Of a stretch of DNA of 64,000 nt, positions 1 through 11,828 are shown one piece after another; positions within the stretch are counted from its first letter, which is position 1, and every line of letters starts with the position of its first letter. A model generated the notes under the pieces. The model searched no databases. It saw only the letters and a program-made list of their open reading frames with translations, and was not told where the DNA came from. The position numbers and the translations under genes are program-made. The DNA lies in contig CM041465.1 of the NCBI GenBank assembly GCA_023213395.1, positions 149,365,741 through 149,429,740 on the forward strand, in the 5' to 3' direction. The DNA is from Cycas panzhihuaensis. Lineage: Eukaryota; Cycadophyta.

Positions 1-2123
1 CCATTCTGTATTAATTCACTAGTTTCAGCATGTATCTACATCAACACTTTTTCAATCTCTCACCTATTTATTAATCCATATTTTTCACTGGTCCATTCAT
101 CATACGTCAATTGATTACTATCTTAATTTCGTTGCTCTTTGTTCACATGGTATAATCTAGTCCCATCGTCACCATTCCCTACTCTGTGACTCGGTTTCCT
201 ACCTACTTGTGTGAATTTGCATAGCTTCACTCATTGTCATCTACATTATGTTCAATTTCATTACCCAAATAATCAGTGTGTGATTGCCTTATGTTGCCTC
301 ACACCTCTTAGTCACCTACGTGATACATGTGCGCGTAGCAGTCATCACTCATCCAAAACTATATATCAAAGGAAGAACTGCATTATACACAAATGATATA
401 AGTCATTATTATGGATCAGAAGGAAGCCTTATTATGAAATTATATTTGTCTGAATATTGATACCACACATGATGATCATATCTGTGTGATACCCCACATG
501 ATGATCATATCTACATCACCCATAGGTTTGCATTATGTGATGTCGCCCATTTAATATATTTTATTCTCCTCAGTTGTAGGTGATAATTAAATCTAGTTTT
601 TCCAGCCATATTTGCGTCGCCTGTTTAACAAAATTCAGCCTTATATTTTTCTACAATTACTCATATCAATTCGATTATGTTTTTGGTATGGTCATTGATA
701 TATTATTTGGTGGTTTATATATTGCAACCTTTATTGCATAATAATAAATATAATCATCCAACTATTGAATCATAGTCACCACCCATTATTACTATACTTT
801 GCTCTTTGATTTCTGTACAATCCTCCATCCACAGATTTATCAAATCATGTTTTGGATTTGATTTATTTGCCATTATTTATCCATAAGTTACCTTTTATAA
901 ATCATTTGACATATATAATGGCATTTTATAAAGTAATCCAATATCAATATCATTGTCACTCCTCATAAATCCATATTATATTGACGTCACATATGGTCCT
1001 TTATTAAATCATGTTTGATGATTTATTAAGTCATCTTTAATGAGGTCTATCCATTGTTGTTCTCAAAATTCCTTTGTATATTTTGACATTTATTGCCCTA
1101 TTTCATATGGTTTCCTTTATCTTAAGCTACCTTGAAGATATTTGGTGTATAATAGTATTATAAGGTGTTGAGATATAGTGATACTTGTATGATAGCCTCA
1201 GAGGTGACTATTTATGTGATTTTGAGATGATTGTTTGCTCTCTTGTGTGCATTGCACATAAGAGAATAAGTTGGATAATGTTGATTGTTGAGGGTGATAT
1301 GAGAGAGTACTTTAATGATATAAGATATGCTTGAGAGGCAATATTTGAGAGCTATTGGGGTTACATGTCAAGTTTAGGCATTTATTAAACACATTTAAGG
1401 GCAATATTTGACATATTTTGATGGTGTATTCTTTAATCAATTTGATGGGAAAATTTGAGGGCATGACAAGGGCAAGAGAAGGGTAATAAGAGGGCATTAT
1501 AATCAAGGTAATGATTGATAAGCAAGCAAGCTATTGTTACAAGGAAGTAATCTTTGGGGCGAGCTATTATTACAAGGAAGCAATCTTTGGCATTGAGTTG
1601 GTGGTGGAGTCCTTATAGTTATGGCCTTATGGCGATATGAGTGAGTGATTTTTGAAGTAAGGTCTTGGTTTGATGTGTTGACATAGTGACGAGATGAAGT
1701 TTGAGGTTTTTCATTGTTCATTTGTATGCAGTTGTATGAGAGTCCTTTGATGATATGAGGTATTGATGAGATGACTATTGAGATGATGTGTTCTTTTAAT
1801 TGATTGAATGGGCAAAGAATGATGAGTTTGTTGAAGTTCCCTAAGTTATAAGGAATCAAACTTTGTTGAGTTACATATGAGTGTGGTTATTCATTAATGG
1901 TGGCATGAGTCATGTTTGGAGTGTGTGTATCTTGATCATTATAAGATTTATGAGGTATTGGTTTGGTGAAGTGAGTGTTTAGATTCTATGTGATTGTTTG
2001 GTGATGGGTAAGGTAATGATGCGATGATAAAGTCAATGATGTGAGATATGAGACATGAGGAAATTTATTTAGAGTAATCAATAGGCAAGTTACTAATGAT
2101 AAGTAAATTTATTAATTTGGCTT
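1..2123. other. Non-coding sequence upstream of Copia H gag
   Basis: No convincing gene is visible; the open frames are short and match no family I recognise. The stretch is AT-rich. From about 1170 to 2000 it becomes rich in short GA/TG words on the plus strand. Part of it (around 1303-1328) resembles the reverse complement of the interior of element E near 37540-37570, so it is probably untranslated internal sequence of a Copia element. No LTR or primer-binding site was found here, so the 5' end of element H is either outside the window or lost. Confidence 0.4.
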
Positions 2124-2936
2124 GTGGAAATGGCATTTACAATCATGGAGGATAATGATGTGCTTATATATGCTCCTGAAACAAATGAATATTACTTAAG
2201 GGATTCATTTCTTCCAATACCTAAGTGTAATGAAGAAGACTACCTTTTTTGGATGATTAAGATGAGATGCCTTTTCATAACTAGAGGTTTTTGGAAGATT
2301 GTTACTGATGAATATGATATCCCTAAGGATGAAGAAGAAAAGGAAATACTTAAGAGGAAAGATAAAATAGCATTCATTATGATTTGTGTTGCATTCAATG
2401 AGGTTGGTCTTCCTTCCAAATTCCATTTTATCATTCATATGATTCTAAATGCAAGTAATGCTAAATAAGCTCAGGATTTTCTAAAGGAAGTATTTGAACA
2501 AACTCCTGAAGATACACAGTGAATGATTGAAAAAATAATTAAGGCTAGTTATGGTACAAGTATAATGAATAAAGAAAATATCATCAACACTGATAAAACA
2601 GCATGTCTGGGTATTGATAAAACATCTACTGTTAAATGAATTGATGAGGTAATTTCAAGAAAAATTGAGTCTAATGATCCTATAAAGGATGAGTCTTATG
2701 TTGATGATGTTCCTTCTTTAAGCATTGATTCAAGTTCAAAAAGTATACAAGTTGATCTAGACTCCACTCCTAAGATTGAAGAATTCACTATTGTTCATGG
2801 TGATTAAGAGTTTATACAGGATAATGATGATGGGCAAGTTGTGATTGAAGATGGTTACTTACAGGATCTTCATTAGACTAGACTGACCACAATAAAGAAA
2901 TAGGATTTATACTTACTAGAGCAGCTACATCAACGT

Positions 2937-3095
2937 TATCACTATAGAATTGAAGATGGAAATCAAGCTGAAGATATCATCTTACAAAGGTATCAATATA
3001 GAATTGAAGACAAAAATCAAGATGAAGACATCATTTTGCAGTAAAGACATCACTACAGACAAGGATCAGGTTGAAGACATCATTCTCAAGATATT
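2937..3095 (+). repeat. 54 bp tandem repeat in H RNase H-like tail
   Basis: Two adjacent 54 bp units (2937-2990, 2991-3044) and a partial, diverged third (about 3048-3095) encode repeated YRIED/EDII words. The period is a multiple of three, so the repeat was in frame with the coding sequence around it. Confidence 0.75.
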
Positions 3096-3140
3096 TCCAA
3101 GGACAAAGCATTACAAATACAAATGACCCAAATGTACATT

Positions 3141-3149
3141 AAGGGGGAG
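3141..3149 (+). other. Polypurine tract of Copia H
   Basis: AAGGGGGAG lies directly before the LTR start, the usual priming site for plus-strand synthesis in Copia elements. It fixes the plus orientation of element H. Confidence 0.8.
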
Positions 3150-3372
3150 TGTTAGAATATTAATGTACATTTGATTTGTCCCACATGTAAGTGGGTCCTA
3201 CTCTTCCATCATGACTTATATTATAAATACATAATTTTGTGTATCATATTATAATGTTGTTGTAATGATCTTTTGTTAATACAATGGAGGTACCTTAAGG
3301 GTACTGTTTAATCCAGTGGAGGTGTGTTTCATTCTGTTTGCAAATATTATTTGTGCAAGTTGATTTCCAACA
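3150..3372 (+). repeat. 3' LTR of Copia H (223 bp)
   Basis: The LTR starts TGTTAGAA directly after the polypurine tract and ends TTCCAACA; these ends are inverted repeats with one mismatch. It contains a TATAAATA box at about 3231. Its first part resembles the LTR of element C (both have an ATTAATGTACAT-like start and a CCACATG..GGTCC/GGCCC block). No second copy is visible upstream. Confidence 0.75.
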
Positions 3373-5197
3373 ACATCCTCATCTCAAATGCTTTAGGGAC
3401 TTAGCATCTCAAGGAGGGTAACCTATTACATGATTAGCATTACTGGTCATGAGAAACACTAGCATGTGGAAAGACTCTAAATGGTTAAGGGTGGTATTAG
3501 TTATGAAACTTTACACATGGGCTTTTAAGCCCTCTAATGAAATGTAAGGCCACTTGGGCCACTAATAGGATTATTTGGAAGGGACCCTCTTTCGACTATT
3601 TAAGGGTTGTGAATTATAAAAGAAAGGTGTCTTATCATTTTTAAATACTTATTTGGTGATCTATTTGTATTCACTGATCTTGTGTACTTTCCTTGTAAAT
3701 TTCATTTTGAAAGATAAGAAATTGGTTGCAATTCTCTTATTCTTTAGTTGTTGTAACTAGCTTATAAGGAAACATATTAGAGATAAAACTCCATGCCCTT
3801 TATTACGTGATTTATCTTTCTACTCATCTACTCTTTATATAGAGTTCTTATTAGGTAATGATATCTACTTAGCTTGCATGGGCATCATTGGACCATATTT
3901 AGCCTTTAAGAGTGGCATCTTCACTATGGGTATACAACCTCTATATTTCTTTATTCAATGTCATCATTGTGGTTCTCATATCCTTCGTGTGTTTAATGGG
4001 AAATTTGTTTATGTCTCACTTTATGTCTCAGAGGGTGTCTATATTCATGCATGGATATAACATCTTCTCATTTTCATGATGACTAGATAATTGCTTCTAC
4101 CATCCTTACATTTATATATATTAAATCATTTAGCCTCTACAGGCATGCTCGAGCAATTTTATATTCATTATTAGTGTGTAATGCTTTATTCTTATCTGTG
4201 TCTCTATCATCCAACTCTTCACATGTGATTCTATATCTTGTGTTAATGTCTTAGTGCATCTTTGATTTGCTAGTGGGTATCTCTAGCATGTGTCCTTTGG
4301 TAATGGGTTGTAACACAGATTACAAGTCACCAAATTAAATTTAGAGGTTGGCATTGAGTTGTGCAAGTCACTCAACCTACACTATTTAAAAATATTTTTG
4401 TTTTTACATAGTTTATAAACTATACATTATAGAATATGGTATATTCCATAAAATTCTTTCTTTCTTTTTAATTAATACACCTTTCAAAAACAATACATCA
4501 TTTTAATCTCGATGTTAATACTTTTGATTCAATATTTTATATAAAAGATATCATCATCTTTCAAAGTTGTAACTGAGAGTATAATACATAGTCTAGTGAC
4601 TAATTGAAAACCTCTAAAGCACATAGAGAATCATTCTTCAAACCACTATTTAACATTAGCCTATATACATCTTTAATTATTTAATCAACCAAAGAGGATA
4701 TATGATTAGATCATAGGTCTTTAACTACCCTTTGCCTTCATAGATTACTTGAGTATGAGCATTTTTGCCTACATGTAATATACTTTTACCTACATGTTTT
4801 ATAAAGCCAACATATTAATGTTTAATAGCCTGCATGCATATATTTCCTATTGCATGTCTTTGTTCAAGCCTATATATTAGTGTTTAACTACCTATAATTA
4901 ATCTTAACAACATGCATGCTAAATTTTACCTTAATAATTGAATAACTAAATTTAAAAATTAAAATTTAATGTATGTGTAATATGTAAATCTTCATCTAAA
5001 AACAAAGTCAGAATATTAATTAGCATTTTAAGTTGATAATGTACCATGAACTTGCTTTGATAGTAAGAATGTTGTAGTAAGGCAGCAATGAAGATAATAA
5101 TTGATAGGATTAACTATCAAAACCTTAGTAATTAATTCTAAAATTTTTCATAAATATTTATTCAATAAATGTCACATATTATATCAAACTCAATAAT
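3373..5197. other. Intergenic AT-rich sequence
   Basis: No gene recognised. About 3500-3800 (short GC-richer block, then a TTTAAATACTT box and a T-rich end) has the look of an old LTR, but no partner copy, primer-binding site or polypurine tract was found. The rest is plain AT-rich sequence ending at the LINE target site. Confidence 0.4.
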
Positions 5198-5209
5198 CCT
5201 TACTTCTCA
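5198..5209 (+). repeat. 5' target-site duplication of the LINE
   Basis: CCTTACTTCTCA here is identical to the 12 bp directly after the LINE poly(A) at 11829-11840. This marks target-primed insertion. Confidence 0.85.
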
Positions 5210-5763
5210 AGAGATCGCATGAATCACTCTGCTAGGGTTTTACTCAAAGGCAGCAACAACCAACTCTAGGAGATCTAGATCATTCTTACTAGAGATAAAG
5301 GTCTCATCAATGAGTACAAGGGTGTAGTTAGGCCCCAGTCATGATGTAGATCAACCCCAGATGTGCCAAGGGAGATCGCCTAGGAGCTATGGACAGTGTT
5401 TCATCAGTTTAAAGAGGCTCATAGAGGTGGCAACATGGCTCCAATGAAGAAGAGGACACAATCCTAGATCGTCTAGTGGTCCCAGCATTGGCACTGAAAT
5501 AGAGGAAAGCTCTTAGATAAGCATGAGGGAGTAGGCATCCCTCTACCAGGGTAATGAGAAGTAGGTGCCTTTATATGTTAATCCATAAACAAGATCCATG
5601 AGGCACACTACCAAGAAGTCATTTCAGAGGGGAGTTTGAGGAATCACATATCATGAAGGTGTATGGATAAGAGATAAGGTTTATGTACTCTGTCAGGTGA
5701 GGGACTTTGTTTTTACCTCAATAGTATGTTGAATTTATTATTTGAAGTGGTTTTTTTAGAATA

Positions 5764-7095
5764 ATGGAGGAAATTTTGGGCTTTTCAAATATGGATAATA
5801 ATCAAGAATTAATTCTAGATCAGTCTCATAAATAGACTCAAAATCCTAACTAGATCCATAATCCAAACAAAGGAAAATTATATCTAAAGGCCTTAAAATT
5901 TTGAGAAGAAGTAGAATCCTTTGATATAAACCCCATTATAAATGAGTATATGATCAAAATACCTATTCCAAAGAGGTTGTCTTATTGTATGGAGAGGCAC
6001 TAGGAGAACTACCTAGTAGGGCACTTCTCAGAACCTAAACCTAGAGTGGACCTTATTAAGAAATGGGTGGGGCAAAGATGGAAACTGAAAGGGATGGTGG
6101 AGGTCATAGAACTCCTAAAGAGATGCATACATTTTAAATCCATATACAAAGAATACGTGATAAGCATCCTACTCAAATTACCCTGAATGATGGGGAGGAA
6201 AGTGGTCCTCATGGAGAAATGACATCCAAACTTTAATCTAATTAAGGGATCTATCAAGCAAATCCTTATTTAGGTTCATCTCCCAGGCTTGCCATTACAA
6301 GCTTGGACTTGGACGCTATAAAATGGATAGCCAAGGTTATCAGTCCTCTTTTGGTGGTGGATTCTTCCACTAAGAATAGGAGTAAGCTGGTGAATATAAG
6401 ATTCTGTACTTTGGCTAGAATGGATAGACTTCTCCCCAATCATATGAAAATTAAGGGAGAAGGATGGAGTAAAGTCCAAAAATTGATGTACAAACTTAAA
6501 AATATTAGACATATAACTTGTAAGCATCTAGTTCACCTCTCTCAAAATTTCCCTAGAGAATCAAAGAAGGAGTCTAAGGTGACTCATGAAGGTGATTTGG
6601 GTGAGGACACTAACAAGCAGGGTAGTCATCTAGATGAGCCTAATGAGGGGAAGAGGACAAAAGAAGATTTAATAGAAGTTGGAAAGGAACTAGACTTGGA
6701 TGAGGAAAATACCCTCAAAGATAGGGAGGAAGAAGGGAAGGAAGGGGATAGGATGAGTCCAATCCTATCCCATCATCAAAATCAAAGGGAAGAGATTAAA
6801 CCTACCAACAAGGATAATGAGACCATAATAGAGGAGAAGGTGACTCCCTAAAATGAAGATCCAATCCCTAAAGATAGACAAGAGGAGTAAGGAAAACCTA
6901 AGAGGGTTTAGAAAATCAGAGACAAAGGGAATTAGGAGGATGTTAAGGGCCCAGAATATGCCAAAGGCCTAAATTTTGGGAGTGAAAGGAGGGTTAGTTG
7001 GCCTCCTCTAAGGTTGTTGTATGAAAGGGAGGCAACCTCACATATAGTGCAAGGTAGTCAGAGAACTTTAAGGGATGGAGGAGGGCTTGGTTAAG
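5764..7095 (+). pseudogene. LINE ORF1, DUF4283 RNA-binding protein (broken)
   Basis: The ATG at 5764 opens MEEILGFSNMDNN. Translation matches the DUF4283 gag-like domain of plant LINEs: LVGHFSEPKPRVDLIKKW at about 6017, a W-LKG-VEVIELLK stretch, FNLIKGSIKQILI, then LPGLPLQ and LVVDSSTKNRSKLVNIRFC. The last part stays open at 6303-6851 in another frame, so at least one frameshift separates the halves. A charged, Glu/Lys-rich tail follows, with stops from about 6849. No zinc knuckle was found. ORF1 proteins of this type coat LINE RNA. The end near 7095 is approximate. Confidence 0.8.
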
Positions 7096-7714
7096 AAATA
7101 AAAGATAAGGATACCTGAGGGAGGAGGAGGTAGTATAATAATGAAACTTTCCTCCTAGAATATTTGGGGTATAAATACCCCATCTATATATAGAATGGTC
7201 AGAGATTTTTAAGCTCAACAAGATCTAGATATCCTGTTACTCTAAGAAACTAAATTAGAAGCAATTAATAAAGATAATATTAAGAATAAAGTTTGGAGGG
7301 GAGCTAATACAATTGCTATGGATGGGTAGAGGGGTTTGAGCAACTTGGCCATCATGTGGAATCCAAGAGGATGGGATGGAGAGGCCTATCTATCTAAGGA
7401 TCATTTTATATCCTGCTAGATGACTTGTAGGAAATTAAATCTTAAATGGTTGGTCTCGAATGTATATATTACCCTTACATAGGAAGGAAGGAAATGGTTA
7501 TGGGATAGGATACTAGAAGCCTATAAAGAATGGAGGGGACCTTAGATGATAGCTAAAGACTTCAATATAGCCTTGTCCCATAAAGAAAAAAGAGGCAGTT
7601 AAGGAGGCTAGATGAAGAGCATGGAGGACCTAAGGGAATTCATGCAAAAGGGGGGCATGATGGACATCTTCCTTAGGGGTCCAAAGTTTACCTGGTCTAA
7701 TTAAAGGCTAGCAG

Positions 7715-7795
7715 TGTGACTTTCCATTACACCAAAAGCCCGTAGGTGATTTGGGAAAAGGACTCCTCGGTAAGTGAATCATCCATAGTCTAACA
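7715..7795 (-). repeat. 3' LTR of TRIM (81 bp)
   Basis: Plus-strand ends are TGTGAC and TCTAACA. The CTCCCCC tract directly to the right is the polypurine tract of the minus-strand element. Confidence 0.8.
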
Positions 7796-7929
7796 CTCCC
7801 CCATGATGAGGAGGCTTCCATAGCATGTATCGCCTATGTTAAAATTCCACCTAAATCAGGGGTGCATGGGTACCTCATCAGGGAAAGGGGCTTTGTCCAG
7901 AATAGGCGCAGGATTTAAACCTTAAACTT

Positions 7930-7943
7930 GGGCTCTAATACCA
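7930..7943 (-). other. Primer-binding site of TRIM (tRNA-iMet type)
   Basis: Minus strand reads TGGTATTAGAGCCC, one change from the TGGTATCAGAGCCC-type site used by plant elements primed with initiator tRNA-Met. Confidence 0.8.
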
Positions 7944-7945
7944 CT

Positions 7946-8026
7946 TCTGACTTCTTGTTATACCAAAAGCTCACAAGTGATTTGGGAAGAGGACTCCTTG
8001 GAAAGTGAACCAGATATAGTCCAATA
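7946..8026 (-). repeat. 5' LTR of TRIM (81 bp)
   Basis: Same length as the left copy and alignable without gaps; differences are mostly transitions. It abuts the primer-binding site at 7930-7943. Confidence 0.8.
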
Positions 8027-11000
8027 GGAAGCCCATCATATCTAGGTTAAACTTGATAGAGTTCTGATAAACTATCCTTAGGCTAGTCAATATAGTAATA
8101 TTACCTTATAATCCATGCCAAAGTTGGTCTTGGATCACTCCCCATTGGTGTTGGGGTTTGTTGATAATAAAAGATATATGGGAGATCCCTTTTATGTTGA
8201 GCTTGTGTGGACAAAGGATCTAGGCCTCCATGAGCTAATAAAAGACTGGTGGACTGTCCTAGTTAAAGGATGTATGATATTAAGGTTTTCTAAAAAGTCA
8301 AACTCAATGAAATGTAAGGTTAAAGATTGGAACAAGGGCTCTCATAAGAATATTTTTGAAATAAAGAACCAGATCCTAGGGGAACTCAAAGATTTGGAAA
8401 CAAACATTTAGGAGGAAGGGAGGTCTCAATCTCTGGTCCAAAGTGAGAGAAGTTTACTCTCTAAGATGGAGGAAACCCTGGTAAAGGAGGAAATATATTA
8501 GAAGCAGAAATCTAGGGCCCTATAATTGGCCGAGGGGGATAAGAACACGAAATTTTTCCACATGACCACATTGAAATATAAGACTCATAACCAAATTAAG
8601 GTCCTAATTAACAAAGATGGTGAGGAAATATTAGAGTTGAAAGGCATTAAGGATGTGGTAGTGGATTACGTTAAGGACATGTTTAATGAACTAGGGTGTC
8701 AAGATGTGGGGGTCAGAAGAGAGATTCTAGATTTGATCTCCAAGATCATAAGAGAGGGGATGAATAGACTTTTGGAAGCCCCCTTCTCAATGGAAGAGAT
8801 GAAAAGAGTTATTTTTGACATGAAGAGGGAGAAAGCTCTAGGTTTAAATGGCTTCCCTCCTAGTTTCTTCCAAGAAGATTAGGACATCATCAAGGAAGAT
8901 CTCTTCAAGGCCCTTATGGAATTTTATGAGAATGGTAAGATTCATGGGGAATGGTAGGCTACCTTCTTGGTTTTAATCCAAAAGAAGGGAGATATGAAAA
9001 GGATGGAGGACTTTAGACTTATTAGTCTATATAATATGAAGTACAAAATTGTATCCAAGATTATGGCTAATAGGCTTAAGAGTATCCTCCCTCTAATCAT
9101 AGTGCTTAGTCAGGATAGCTTCATTAAAGGTAGGCAGATATTAGATAGGATAATTGTGGTCCACAAAACTATCCATTAGACTTGCTTATTAGATTTTATC
9201 AGAGCTTTTGGCTTTGGTGATCGTTGGGGGAATTGGATTAATAGTTGTTTCTTAAAGCGAAAGTTTTCTATGATTTTTAATAGTACTTTAATTACTTTCT
9301 TTTTAGGCTTTAGAGGTTTGAGGCAAGGGGATCCCTGATCCCCATACCAGGTCATCATTATAGCTAAATTGATGGGAAGGTCTATGGAGGAGGCCAGGAA
9401 GACAAGGAAGATTTTAGGGTTAAATCCTGCCTCTGATATGGATAATTTATTTCATTATCACTTTGTGGATGACAATATCTTTTTGGGTGGAGCTACTATT
9501 ACAAAAGCTAGAGCTATAAAGAACAAGCTTGAAAGGTTTGAGAATGCGATGAATTAGAAGATAAACCTTAACAAAAGTAGCATATTTTTTCTAAGTACCA
9601 TGGAGAGAACCCAAAGAGTTATTAGTATGATTCTTAAAATGCCTATTAGGAAACTCCCTACTCTTTTCCTTGGTATGTCACTTTTTGTGGGTAGAATAGA
9701 CAAGGATTTATAGAACTCAGTTATTGATTAGGTGTAAAGGAAGCTAGCTAGATAGAAGGGGCCTCTTCTTAGCCAAGATGGAAAACTTCAATTATTGGTG
9801 GCCTCTCTTTAGAGAATCCCAACCTATATGATGTCATTGTTCAGATGCCCTGTGAATGTTATTAATGTGTTATAATCCATTTAGAAAAGGTTTCTATAGT
9901 TTGGGGTAGAGAATAGGGATAAAATTCACCTAGTGGCCTAGGAGTAAGTATGCCTCCCTAAATGGGCCGATAGGCTCAATGTCAAAAATATTACTTGCTT
10001 TAACAAGGCCTTGGTAGCTAAGTTGGATTGGATATTGGCCAGGGAGGGCAAAAGCTCATGGTGCAAAATTGTGGCCCAAAAATACCTTAGGACAAGCAGT
10101 ACTTAAGAGATGATTTCTTAGGCAAATAGGCTCTATGATTTGGAGAAGTCTAACCTATGTGAGAAAGATACTGGCATAAGAGTTTAATAGTGGTTGGGTG
10201 ATAGGGAGTTGATTAACTTTTGGGAGGATATCTGATGTGGACAACCCCAAATAATGAAGAGACCAGTTATTAGCTCTGTATAAGATACTTGTAAAAGGGT
10301 ATATGGCAGGAAAGTTAAGGACTATTAAGAGATCTGCAGGGGCATAAAGAAATGGAGGCACGTTGATGATATTCCCCCTAAATGCATGGGTAAGGATCAA
10401 ATTGAGACCCTCATATATGAGTTGGTGAAAATCTATATCCCCAAATTTCCCAAAGTAGACTCCCTGGTTTGGCCCTCATCCCCTTCTAGGGAGTATTTGG
10501 TGAAATTTGGATACCTATTTCTGATCTCAAGAAAAGGATTAACTAAAAATAAGGTATTAGGGGGAGTTTAGAAAATGGACCTAATCCCTAAGGTAGCCAT
10601 CTTTTAGTGTTTATACCTAAAGAATAAAATCCTAATCTTGGATAACTTAAGGAGAAGAGGTTTCTCGACAATGAACATATGTATTTTATGCTAGAAAGAG
10701 GAGGAGTCTCTCAACCATATCTTGTTGCACTACTCTTATTCTAAGGAGGTGTGGAAGCTATTATGAAATACTTTCGAGGTAGTTTGGGTATCCCCTAGAA
10801 CCATGAAGAAGGACTTAGTAGCTTCATGAAATTGCCTCTTCAGATGCAAAACTCTAAGGTTTTTATGGATAACATCATTACCTATGCTAATGTGAAATCT
10901 TTAGAAAGAGAGGAATGGGAGAATATTTCAAGAGAAGCACATGGATGGATCCAAGCTTTTTAGGATGATCTTTGTAGATATGAAAGAGACCCTAAAGAAG

Positions 11001-11599
11001 GAGGAAGAAATTTTTATTCCCCCTGAGGAAAGGAAGATCTTGGAGGAGTGGGGTATTAGTACCATTATGAACATGAAACTAAAGAGGTTGTGTAGATGGC
11101 ATCCCCCTCTAAAGAGTTGGGTCAAAATTAATTTTAATGGTATAACAAAAGTTAACCTTGACGAAGTAGGAGGTGGAGTGGTTTATAGAAATGCTAAAGG
11201 GAATGTGGTCTAGGATTTCATTGAATATTATAGGACTCAAACTAATCACTATATGAAGCTAGAGGTGATGTTTAAATCCATGGAAATGATATCTTGGGAG
11301 GGGCATGATAGAGTGATTTTGGAAGGGGATTCACTGAATACAATAAAATTAATAAGTGATAAAGCAGATATGCATTAGAAGCTCAAAGCTTTGATAAATA
11401 ATACTAAGGAGTCCCTCCAAATAGAGCAAATATTCAGGTGGGTCACACATTTAGAGAAGGAAATGGGGTGGTTGATAGTCTAGCTAATTAGGGGTCCTAA
11501 TTTAAAAGAAGTGAGGCATGGAGGGATCTGATCCCTAATGAGATTATAGATTTAGCTAAGAAATACATGGAGGGTACCAATTCTCGTAGGTATTATTAG

Positions 11600-11828
11600 C
11601 TAAACTATTGGGTTGGTCGTGGTAGATAAGTGGTCCTAACTTATTAAGCTAGCCACTAGGCTTATCATAGCAGCAGTGGTCTAGTTGGCTACTTAGGTTT
11701 GGTTTTATTTTGAAGCTAGGTTGTGGTCTTGTCATAGTAGATCTATGGGGTTATTTTGATAGATTTTATAAATGGGTTGGGGCCCCCTTTTAAATCCCCA
11801 TATTTATTTAAACCTTACTAAAAAAAAA
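11600..11828 (+). other. LINE 3' UTR and poly(A)
   Basis: Non-coding sequence rich in TAGG/TTGG words ends in TATTTAAACCTTACT plus an A run, the 3' terminus of the LINE RNA where reverse transcription would begin. Confidence 0.7.

Larger units (their letters stand above)
2124..3149 (+). pseudogene. Copia H gag fused to RNase H-like tail (broken)
   Basis: The first 114 codons (2124-2468) read as a Copia gag of the UBN2/DUF4219 type. The IPKCNEEDYLFWMIKMR segment corresponds to the conserved Y..W...M core, followed by ..FWKIV. After a stop at 2466 the same frame continues with scattered stops through acidic, serine-rich sequence. It then reads YHYRIEDGNQAEDIILQ twice, which resembles the C-terminal tail of Copia RNase H (Y.R.EDQ.ADI..K). 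Protease, integrase and reverse transcriptase are absent between gag and the polypurine tract. This is a non-autonomous or deleted element. The gag start at 2124 or 2130 is uncertain because upstream sequence is not recognisable. Confidence 0.7.
7715..8026 (-). mobile_element. TRIM (miniature LTR retrotransposon) inside LINE ORF2
   Basis: Two direct repeats of exactly 81 bp (7715-7795 and 7946-8026), about 77% identical by eye, flank a 150 bp interior with no coding capacity. Read on the minus strand, the interior begins AGTGGTATTAGAGCCC, a tRNA-iMet primer-binding site next to the right LTR. It ends CATGGGGGAG, a polypurine tract, directly before the left LTR, which starts TGTTAGAC. This is the full architecture of a terminal-repeat retrotransposon in miniature, which would be moved by enzymes of other elements. 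LINE coding sequence resumes on both sides. The flanks AGCAG/GGAAG are at best a decayed target duplication. Confidence 0.85.
7141..11599 (+). pseudogene. LINE ORF2: endonuclease, RT, zf-RVT, RNase H (broken)
   Basis: The start at 7141 reads MKLSS*NIWGINTPSIYR then LDILLL*ETKLE, the N-terminus of an AP-like endonuclease with Trp and Gln codons turned to TAG/TAA. GPKFTWSN (about 7678) is interrupted by the TRIM element and resumes RKPIISRLNLIEF after 8026, then DHSPLVLGF. The linker AEGDKNTKFFH (8526) leads to the RT: KALGLNGFPPSFFQ, LIQKKGD..RMEDFRLISL, then FVDD at about 9465 (YADD position). Between 9179 and about 9190 the expected motif A (LDL.KAYD) is missing, a deletion of roughly 25-30 codons. 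A zf-RVT-like region lies at about 10570-10760 and an RNase H domain at about 11100-11480. There the first Asp is Asn (NFNG) but EGDS is kept, and REGNGVVDSLAN is in a shifted frame. Stop TAG is at 11597. Confidence 0.88.
5210..11828 (+). mobile_element. Full-length degenerate LINE (plant L1/RIL type)
   Basis: The element is 6.6 kb and bounded by a perfect 12 bp target-site duplication. It holds a 5' leader (5210-5763), ORF1 with a DUF4283 domain, and ORF2 with endonuclease, reverse transcriptase, zf-RVT and RNase H regions. A 3' UTR ends in a short A run (about 11820-11828). It is dead, with many in-frame stops, some frameshifts, a TRIM insertion in the endonuclease and a deletion removing reverse-transcriptase motif A. 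Plant LINEs of this type make an RNA-binding ORF1 protein and an ORF2 enzyme that nicks target DNA and primes cDNA synthesis there. Confidence 0.92.
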
